Below are positions 56,173 through 64,000 of a DNA stretch of 64,000 bases, piece by piece. The translations under genes and the position numbers were made by a program. Origin of the DNA: Sorghum bicolor (Eukaryota > Streptophyta > Magnoliopsida > Poales > Poaceae). Below the pieces are notes generated by a model, which had not been told where the DNA came from, searched no databases, and was given only the letters and a program-made list of their open reading frames with translations. The DNA is taken from the NCBI RefSeq assembly GCF_000003195.3, contig NC_012877.2, positions 22,346,540 through 22,410,539 of the forward strand, in the 5' to 3' direction. How positions within the stretch are numbered: position 1 is the stretch's first letter; each line of letters begins with the position of its first letter.

Positions 56173-59100
56173 CTCCGAGGTAGCAACCTCAGATAGTAAC
56201 TCAGGTAGCAACCCTAGGTCATGGGATAGCAATCCCAGTTAAGAGCACAGGATAGCAATCCTGCCAACACGGAATAGCCATTCCACCAAAGCACGAGGTA
56301 GCAACCTCAACCAAGTTCCGCCTCCAAGTTCCATGTGATTCCAATTTGCTCATCATGTGAGAGTCTAGGCCGCTCGTGACCGTGCGCACGGCTGATATAT
56401 CAGTTTTACACTCTGCAGAGGTGCGCACTTTCACTCCAAGTCGTGATTCCCATTTACCCGGGGTCACGACACCACAAAACACTAGCAAGGTGAGCAGGCA
56501 GGGTTTCACTACGAGACCTTTCAGAGGGTCCGACTAATAGGATACCACTCATAAGTTTTGGCCGGGGCGCTCGGCCGTCGATACCCATAGCCATGGCATA
56601 CTGATCAACCGACAACTTAATATTCATTACCCAAGTTACTTCCTCACGCCTACCCGAAAAGTAACACCCTACTAGTGGAGGTCCTGCTAATTAGTCAAGC
56701 CAGAGCCATATGTCCTAGGGGGCCGCTCCATGACTAAGTCCTTACAGAGAGTAGAGACGGGTATGCCTGGCAACCGAGCCAACCAATAGTACTCGCTCCC
56801 CCTTTCCTCAACAAACTAAGATGCTCGCAAGCACCGCAACATCTCCATCACAGAAGTGACCATTGTTCATCATTTAACATTAATCATCATTGAAGAATTC
56901 AGTAGGCAAGATTATTTACTTTCCTTTATTATATGGAATAGATGAACAGAGTAGATAAGCATATCTACTGTTCACTATACTACCCATGTATAAACCCAGG
57001 TATACAAGGAATATAGTAGAGGGCTAGTCATGTCCTTACGGTTTGCAGTATTAAGACATATGCGGTGGAAAGTAAATGTATTTAAAGTTCATAGGTACAA
57101 TATGATCAAAGGGTGCCTACACTTGCCTTTATTCCCAGTGTACAACTGCTCAAAATTCTTTGACTTCTTTCTTGTGATCTTTATCTTCTACTGCAACTGT
57201 CGGTCCTCAGCTCCTAGTCTTCACTGTTGACGAATCACGCCTCTTCTACTCATAGCAACCAAGCAACACAAACAGACAAACAAACAATCACGACTAAGAA
57301 CGAATGACAATCAAAAGAAAAGATTAGATAAAGCATACTAAACAACACGACTCGTTGCTATGGTTGTGACAACACAAACGATTGGGAATAGAGCTATCGT
57401 TAAACGAACATGACTTTCGAGGTTTGAAGTGTAGCGGAGAAGACGACTATACGCCGATCGTATTTTATGAAAAGAGGTGATGGACTTTTTAGAAAAATAT
57501 TTGAAAGTTGAATTGACCAAATTATAAAGAATTATAAAGGTTAGGGTTAAATGTTAGTCATATTCTATTCATAAATAATAATAATAAATTATTTAAGTCA
57601 CTTTATCATTTATAGTTAAACAAGTCATTTATGGAGTGAGATTAGATTAAATAGATCACACTTAAAAACGTATTTATGTTGGTACTAATAACATTAATAT
57701 TTAGTTATGAAAAACCAAAGTTATAAACATAAATTGTTTTAATAGATTAAAAGGGCATTTAGCTGGACATTAATCATTTTGTATTTATGGTGAAAATCTA
57801 AATGGTCAAATGAGGTAACTATCACTACAAAAGTGTAGCTTACGACGATACAAAACTAACGTGACAAAAAGGGGCTCGATCGGAGTTAATACGCGGATTT
57901 TATGGCCAAAACTAGGTTAGTGGCAAAACCGTGAATAAACCAAACTATTTTTCATATTTTAAATAATCAAAACTGAATTTTAAATGCATTTTGGACTTAA
58001 TCTATAAATACCAATGGCTTTAGGGTCTAAGCTGAAAGAAACAGGACCTAGATCTAATTAGTTTTGAACTGCAGCGGACTGCGGGTTGAATTCACAAAAG
58101 CTGAGGATATTTTCTGCAAAAGTGCAAGGGCTGACCGGGACTTGACTGGTTGACCCAGTCTTCGCTTGCGTGGCACTGACATGGCAGCCACGTTGGCCAC
58201 GTTGACCGTCTCGGTTGACTCGGGTCGCACAAATTTGAGCCATTGGCTCCGGATCGGGTGGCCAGTGGTTCTCCGGCGGGGATGGGTCACTGGGGCGACA
58301 GTGACCACGGCAGCGGCTCACCGGAGCTAGGTGGTGCTGCTGCTACGTCGCATGGCTGGCCGAAACAAAGACATGGGCGGCTGCGGCTCGGCGTCCCGAA
58401 TCCGGTGCGAGGCACGAGAGCGGTTGCGGCTGGCCGGGATGGCGCTGCGCGTGTGCGGAGCAGAGCAGCGGCGATGTTGCTAAAACGGCGAGGGCGTGCG
58501 CGCATGAGTGAGCAAGGGAGAAGGCGGGGGAGGATCTGGTGGGTGGCTCACCTCCGTGCGAAGCTCGGGGGTCGGTCCTCGTCGTCTAGGAGGCGGCGGC
58601 CGACGAGATCGACGGCAGCGGGGACCTTGGCCCCGCGGCTATAGCGGCGGCACGGCGTGGCTGGGCTTCTGGGCGGCGGCGGCGCTGCCCTAGGGCTCGA
58701 AGGGGGGGTCGTGGGGCACTGAGCAAGGCCTGTATAGGCTCGTCCAACATTAGGGTGCGCGCTAGGGCTGGATCGGGCGGTGGCGGCGCTCTTCCGCCTG
58801 ATGCGGGAGGTTGGGGATGACCCCTCCCCGCTGACGTGTGGGTCCGGAGCGTGAGCGGCTCGGGCGAAGGTGGGCTGGCGCGCTGCCGCTGGGCCGTAGC
58901 GCAGCCAAGTGGGTGGCAGGGGATGGCCATGGCTAGGAGCTGGGTCGGAATCCCGGAGAGAGAAGAAAACCGCCTTTTTCTTTCTTTTTTTATAAAAAAT
59001 GATTTACAAACTATTTTACAGAGTATATTTCAAACCATATTTTAAATTCAAACTTTATTCAATACTTTGAGATTATTGTTTTCTTTCCGGCTTTTGAAGA

Positions 59101-59445
59101 CCAAACATATTTTATTTTGTTTTTAGTTCAAATTTGAATTAGTTTTCAAATAGGACTTTTGGAGATTTATTTTTTTTTAAAACCGAAAGGACCTAAACGT
59201 GGCTCTCTATAAACTTTGAAATTCATTTTCTTAGACAAATCAAACAAAACAAGGGCACAAAGCACACAATAACAAAAGAAAACACCCTTCGCTTTTATTT
59301 ATAAAAGTTTTAAAATTTCACATTTTTCCCATTTTATAATAACAAAAATTAATAAAATCTTGTAATATTTTAGAAAAATTTTATATCCTTATTTCATTTA
59401 GTGTTTTCCAATAACAATCCAAAATTAAAAATTTTGGAGTATTGT
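56173..59445 (-). repeat. LTR-B: decayed 3' LTR of a chromovirus-like element
   Basis: The right boundary, read on the minus strand, goes from a chromovirus-like gene tail (TCTCGGGACGAGATTT, 59484-59467) through AAGTAGGGTAGA into TACAATACTCC, which looks like the start of a 3' LTR. The block has the same layout as LTR-A: AT-rich flanks and a GC-rich island (about 58060-58960). The short plus-strand frames in the island (for example 58243-58644) are not similar to a known protein. The left end is undefined. A CACTACAAAA motif at about 57823 is unexplained. Confidence 0.4.
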
Positions 59446-60504
59446 AGATCTACCCTACTTAACATAAATCTCGTCCCGAGATTTGAAGAAACTAGAGAGA
59501 ACGATAAAGTGGATCATCAAAGTTGTTTCGAGACCTTCGATCAAAGGATTTAATATAAACATAAATGGTAAAGAGTATGGTAAAGATTGATGACAAGGAA
59601 CGGTAAATGAATGAGATATGAATTGATCTTTGTATCCTGTATTATGATAAGGTGCAAGGGTAAGAAGCCGATATTAACAAGAGATGATACATAGGAGATA
59701 AAGATAGATATTATAGTGCTCACAATTTCCTTGGTTCTCGATATGTATCAGATAGTAGGCGAAAGGATAAAGAAATGGCAAAAGTTGACAAAGACTTAGA
59801 TTTTTGTTAGTCTTCCGTCTTAATCATTTGTGGTCCTATGAGATGTAAGATCCAAAATCACACGCTGACAAAAATGATAAGGGCTCATCGCAAGAATGAT
59901 TAAGATCAATTTATAGTTCTCCATGTCTTTTGTTTTGAGATCCTCAAGAGTGATGATCGTAAATGCCGCTACCCCACTTAAACCAAGTGTTAACTCACCT
60001 TCAATGCTCTGATTTACGAACTTCATCTTGCAAGATTGGAACAATCTTAAGAGATTTCCTTCAGAGATTACCAGTCTAACAACACACTGCACTTCTTGAG
60101 ATTCTGAGAAACAGGGAGAGAAACAACATAATGATGGGATAGGATAGATTAAGATGATTTTAATTTTTCTTAGTACTGGTGTGAGACGTAAGTCAGATGA
60201 CGAGAAGTTTATCTAGGAGAAAGTTCTCGAACACCACCTAGAAAAGCAACCCAAGGGGTCTGGTGACATTGACGATATAATAGTATGGTTTTGTATCTAA
60301 CCATCGGGTTCTTCATGATAATCCAACCAAGATTCTAGGATGAAAATAAATCTTATCTTAAGACCTCGTTTTCTTATTTCCTTGCTTTGACAGGGTTAAC
60401 CGGCATCACACTTCCTAGGATACTTAGTGCTTCTCTTTTTCTTTGTCTTCATAGATGAATTCTAAGCAGATTTCTCCTACTGCTTGAAGTGTCGGGAAAG
60501 GATG
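59446..60504 (-). pseudogene. 3' tail of a chromovirus-like Gypsy element
   Basis: Internal sequence to the right of LTR-B. It keeps the perfect inverted repeat AAATCTCG-TCC-CGAGATTT (59466-59484), which in element sense is the end of pol in many plant chromoviruses. The rest is AT-rich with no readable domain; the small minus-strand frame at 60092-59820 matches nothing I recognise. It is cut by PMD-R at 60505. Confidence 0.4.
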
Positions 60505-61220
60505 TGTTGGTGCAAAAGTTGATCTGCAAACACAAAGGGCTAATACCCGATTTAAACGTTAAGGCGTGCCAGCCGATTTGACCTTACTATCGGCAAAGGT
60601 GGTAACTCGAATACTTTAGTCCTGACAACAGCGATGCGCCCGGATGTCACGGCTAAGAGGTACTCACGCGGAACTTGAGAACACGCCGAGCTTAAGTCGA
60701 CGAATTCCTAATAACTCGTAATGAAAAGGAAAAATTATGACGAAGTCGTCGAAAAAGTAGATGCTGGAATATGAGTAAAAACGTGTGTTTGATTGATTGA
60801 TAGATAGATCATTACAAGGCCCTAGGGTCTATATTTATACCCTGCTCAAAGAGCTACAATCAGATACGACTAGAACTCGAATTCCAAATTACACAGAATC
60901 CGTATACAAAACGACTTAAGCAACTAAGGAAAACATAAAACTATCCTTCCGTGACGAACTCGAACAACTCCACAAACCGATCGGCAGCCTCCAGGCTCTC
61001 CCTCCAAATCATCGGCATACTCCCTTGTCATCGGCAGATCTCCTTGTCGTAGCCATCGGCACAGACATGTCACCACTTATGGACTTGATCACGTTCGTTC
61101 ATCCTTCCATCGGCGACCATCTCCATCGGCAACTCTCCCTGCAGACCAAACACCACTGCCTTATCCTGCCGATCTATACTTTCACCGATTATGGACACGT
61201 GCCCAAAAACGATGTCAACA
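60505..61220 (-). repeat. 3' LTR of PMD-R
   Basis: 716 bp, TGTTGGTGC...GATGTCAACA, the reverse complement of 13224-13963 with moderate divergence. GCCGAT/ATCGGC motifs occur at least six times in 60975-61170. Confidence 0.75.
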
Positions 61221-61237
61221 CATGCCCCCCAATTTCG
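61221..61237 (-). other. Polypurine tract of PMD-R
   Basis: Minus strand GAAATTGGGGGGCATG just before the LTR, matching 13207-13223. Confidence 0.65.
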
Positions 61238-61717
61238 GAGTATGGAATCATTAATGCTCCGAAATTCTCTGCAGTAATGATGCCTTTTTTCCACAATTAG
61301 TGCTCCTAACCTGGCAACTGACAGCCTTAATCCGAACAACTCTGATCCTATCCTTCCGCAGATCCCTCGAAATTCTCAACTTCCTTAAACGGACACTTCC
61401 ATCTGAGCCGTGTATCGGCAATATTAAGGTTACAGGGGACTTACCGATATACTGACCAGGACACCTGTATCTTATCTTTCCAAACGGCTATCTCCATATT
61501 TCCCCCAAATCGGCAATATGACCGTTACCAGGCACTGGTGATGGATCGACCAGGAGATCCCGCACAGTAAAATATCTCTGGATAACGACCGCTTCCTGTC
61601 AAATCACCTGCACAATCCCTTGATTACCGTGCGAACAGTTACCATATCTACCTGAGTACCCTTGGATTTCGCGGATGCGGCAAAGAGATAAGTTAGATTT
61701 GCCCTTGCCCGTTTTGT
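61238..61717. other. Upstream region of the PMD-R antisense gene
   Basis: No coding frame supported. Homologous to 12829-13206 in PMD-L, so it is likely promoter sequence of the PMD gene together with the 3' untranslated part of the retroelement. Confidence 0.5.
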
Positions 61718-61728
61718 CCTATAAATAG
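61718..61728 (+). promoter_or_regulatory. TATA box of the PMD-R antisense gene
   Basis: CCTATAAATAG, about 150 bases before the ATG at 61878, conserved in position with PMD-L. Confidence 0.6.
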
Positions 61729-61904
61729 TTCCTTCTCGGGTACTCCTTCCCCATCACATCATTCCATAGCTCCAACTTCACTCCCTCGGCGGCGGCGTTA
61801 TCCAAAAGCTCCAAGATCTCTGACGAAGCCCCTTCTTCACCAACTCCGAAGTCTTCACTCATTCTCTTTGCGACAAAATGGCTGTCAACTTCATCATCCC
61901 TGAG

Positions 61905-62020
61905 GTCAGTTCTTCACGCCATCCCTCGTACCCTTTTTTTCGCACTCTTGTTCATCCGCAGTCTTACTGAGCATTTTCTCTTCCCCCCTTTTTTTTCTTT
62001 TCTACCTCCAAAACCACTAG
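61905..62020 (+). other. Intron 1 of the PMD-R gene
   Basis: GTCAGTTCTT...AACCACTAG; the equivalent PMD-L intron is 12646-12536. Confidence 0.65.
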
Positions 62021-63478
62021 GAATCAGCTAACAAAATTGTCATCCCCACCGATCAACCACACCTCCAATGCCTTGGCCCACTAGGGGATCCAGATCCAAC
62101 CGATCTCATAAATGCAGAAACCAACAGAATCCCTTTTAGGGCAGAGAATTTCTCTTTGGATCTGTGGGAGGATGCTTTTCGTTCCTGGCCCAGCCCTACT
62201 GTGGGATGGATGGATTGGTTCCTGAGGGTCAGCAACTCTAATGAAGTTCAGTGGGGTGAGAGAAATCTAGCCCAATGCATTAGGTTGTCCATTGCCGATA
62301 TGTACAGGAACGAGTCACTGCTAATAGCTGCATCATACTTCTGGTTAGACACGCTCAACGCCTTTGTCTTTGGCCATGGCCCTGCTTCCCCCACTCTTGC
62401 CGATGTGGCCATGCTCACCGGGTTAGATATTTCTTCTACCAATAGCACCCACTTTTTTGATACCAAACCCAGTGCTAAGGTAGAAACCCGCTCCATCGGC
62501 GGCTGGTCAGGGTATATCCAAAAATACCGCAAAACATGCCCTGTTGACATAAAGGAGCAGACCTGCTTTCTGAACATGTGGCTAGACAAATTCGTGTTGT
62601 GTGGTCGATCGGCAGGACCAACTTCTGTTCATCTAGCAGCAGCGGAAAATCTGGCCAATGGTGGCCGATTTCCCCTCGGCCAATACCTGCTTGGAGCGGC
62701 CTATCACCTCCTCCACCAAGTAACTTAGAAGCTCTTGCTTGGCCAGTCTATCGGCAACTTGGGAGGCCCTTGGTGGTTTATCAATATGTGGCTCAATCTG
62801 CATCTGCACAAGCGCCTTGAATTTAACCTATTCACACAGCGTTTCCCAAGAGACATAACTGAAAATCATGTGTTGGGTGAAGACGAATCAGCAACACGTG
62901 CTCCCTTAAACTTCGGCGAATCTGTCATAGTTTTGCCTGGTTCAGGGGGTAATCCAGATCAGGTCAGCCGATTCTTCCAAACTCTGTATGAGGGCTTGGC
63001 CAGAGATGAGCGAGCATGGTTAGCCTATGATGACCCAGACAGTATGCTTCCCCTGGTTTTCAACCCATTTGATGAAGCTCTTGACCGGGATAATGAAGTG
63101 ATGATGGCAATGGTGACTCCCAGAGCCATACCAGTGAATTTCTTTGATAGTGGGAAGACCTCTCCCCAGACTTATGAATTTTACAACACATCGGCACTAG
63201 CCCGTCAGTTAGCTTTCGGCCAGCTGCCGATCGCACTCTGCTACGCCGATGTGATAAAGCCCAGGGAAACCATCACCAGTCTTCTTGAATGGATTCGAGT
63301 AGCCCAGCTGCCATCAAGTGCCGATACTGATGTAGACCTATCAGAGTGGGTCCCAGCCGCCTTTATCACTCAGGCATACAAGCAGTGGTGGGCAGAATGG
63401 AAGGAGCATCTATTCTGCAAATCGGCCCTCACATACCGCGGCATGATCGACCCCGAATACGAAGTTCCCAGTGATGCC

Positions 63479-63556
63479 GTAAGTACTTTCAAACCGATGT
63501 TTCAATTCTTTCAATCTTATTTCCATCGGTAACTGACCCTTTGTGTGACTTTTCAG
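63479..63556 (+). other. Intron 2 of the PMD-R gene
   Basis: GTAAGTACTT...GACTTTTCAG, 78 bp. In PMD-L the matching acceptor is mutated. Confidence 0.65.
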
Positions 63557-63757
63557 ATCGATGACACTCCTCCATCGGTCAGCAGGAGTGGCAAGCCGAT
63601 TGACTTGTTTGCATCAGGCCCAGTTCCCTCAATCGGCCACAAAGCCCCTACCCTAGCTGCTATCGTGCATCGGGGTATACGCCTCAAGAAGGTCACCACC
63701 AGGAGAACTCAGACATCACCATCGGTAGCCGCTTCCGCCCTAGCGCAGGCTTTTAAG

Positions 63758-63841
63758 GTAACTGCTAAACCTTCTCACCTATACCGATCTTACTTTGTCA
63801 TCGGCTGTATTGGTACTGACAAATTCCTTTTTCTGTAACAG
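63758..63841 (+). other. Intron 3 of the PMD-R gene
   Basis: GTAACTGCTA...TTCTGTAACAG, 84 bp. PMD-L appears to have an extra small exon within this interval (10760-10731). Confidence 0.55.
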
Positions 63842-64000
63842 CAAACCAGTGCATCGGCAAGAATCAAAGGCAAAGACGCCGATGCCCCCCAGTCCAGCCA
63901 GCAGAAGAGAAAAGGCACCAAAGGTACCAGAGCGCAATCGAAGCGCCGGAAAGTGGCAACTCCTTCTCTTCCTCCGGCATCTCCTATTCCGGTGGAATCT

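Larger units (their letters stand above)
60505..64000 (-). mobile_element. PMD-R: second PMD-carrying LTR retroelement, partial
   Basis: Starts with the 3' LTR (60505-61220). The polypurine tract lies at 61221-61237, giving minus orientation. The antisense PMD gene is on the plus strand and runs off the window. It is the inverted counterpart of PMD-L, about 47 kb away. Gag-pol and 5' LTR lie beyond 64000. Confidence 0.75.
61878..64000 (+). pseudogene. Plant mobile domain gene of PMD-R, one visible stop, continues past window
   Basis: Exons 61878-61904 (MAVNFIIPE), 62021-63478 (PMD core), 63557-63757 and 63842 onward; introns have GT...AG ends and frames join without shifts. The core has FRAENFSLDLWEDAFRSWP, SIADMYRNESLLIAASYF, GHGPASPTLADVAMLTGLDI, GGWSGYIQKY and LNMWLDKFVLCGRSAGPTS, recognised as the plant mobile domain (PMD) family. 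The last visible exon is basic (SKRRK), possibly a nuclear signal. The only clear defect is TAG at 62726-62728, where PMD-L has GAG. The start is chosen because the short first exon and splice site are conserved in PMD-L. Host PMD proteins act in the nucleus in gene silencing and development; what the transposon version does is unknown. Confidence 0.8.

Noticed and set aside
56219..56509. 96-residue minus-strand frame near 56.3 kb
   Set aside because: It arises from a short repeated phrase (GATAGCAATCC/GGTAGCAACC) in LTR-B. No domain was seen.
57823..57860. Possible second CACTA end (CACTACAAAA) within LTR-B
   Set aside because: No matching TTTTGTAGTG end or target duplication was found nearby. 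The motif is short and may be chance or an old MITE.
58243..58644. 133-residue plus-strand frame in the GC-rich island
   Set aside because: Low-complexity R/G/A-rich translation, and overlapping frames exist on both strands. It is expected in any GC-rich island, and no homology is recognised.

Overview
The window looks like heterochromatic nuclear DNA of a grass. It is a stack of nested LTR retrotransposons with one fragment of a plant gene carried by a DNA transposon. The grass assignment (perhaps panicoid, such as sorghum, sugarcane or Miscanthus) is inferred from the element families: a Sirevirus-type Copia, Tat- and Athila-type Gypsy elements, and a plant-mobile-domain (PMD) element. No intact host gene, rRNA, tRNA, CRISPR or bacterial feature was seen.

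Layout, left to right. 1-1416 is the right part of a CACTA-like DNA transposon. On the minus strand it carries a plant-type promoter and an exon resembling the CTLH region of GID8. 1417-13963 is a plus-oriented LTR retroelement (PMD-L) whose antisense strand encodes a PMD gene, now a pseudogene. It is split by element E1 (2335-10608, Athila-like, one intact gag-protease ORF, target duplication AGCAC). PMD-L itself lies inside a minus-oriented Sirevirus-like Copia. That Copia's RT/RNase H region is also split by E2 (14333-21970, gag-only, GATAC), E3 (22313-36598, a complete Tat-type Gypsy element with an antisense gene, AAGAC) and E4 (36877-44942, gag-only with intact gag, CTTGT). The rest of the Copia (integrase, gag, 5' LTR) runs to 51019.

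51020-60504 is older decayed DNA: a short Athila-like LTR scrap, a roughly 5 kb LTR-like block, a second LTR-like block and the 3' tail of a chromovirus-like element. At 60505 a second PMD element (PMD-R, minus-oriented) begins. Its antisense PMD gene runs on the plus strand off the window edge and is broken by one visible stop codon.

How the parts relate. E1, E2 and E4 share a tRNA-Asp type primer site, related LTRs and a long non-coding 3' module, but lack reverse transcriptase and integrase, so they must have moved with proteins from other elements. E3 has all pol domains but carries about nine nonsense codons in one otherwise unbroken frame. E3 and both PMD elements each have a spliced gene on the strand opposite to their gag-pol direction, with its own TATA box. 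The four target duplications and the fit of the Copia pieces across each insertion make the nesting order secure for E1-E4.
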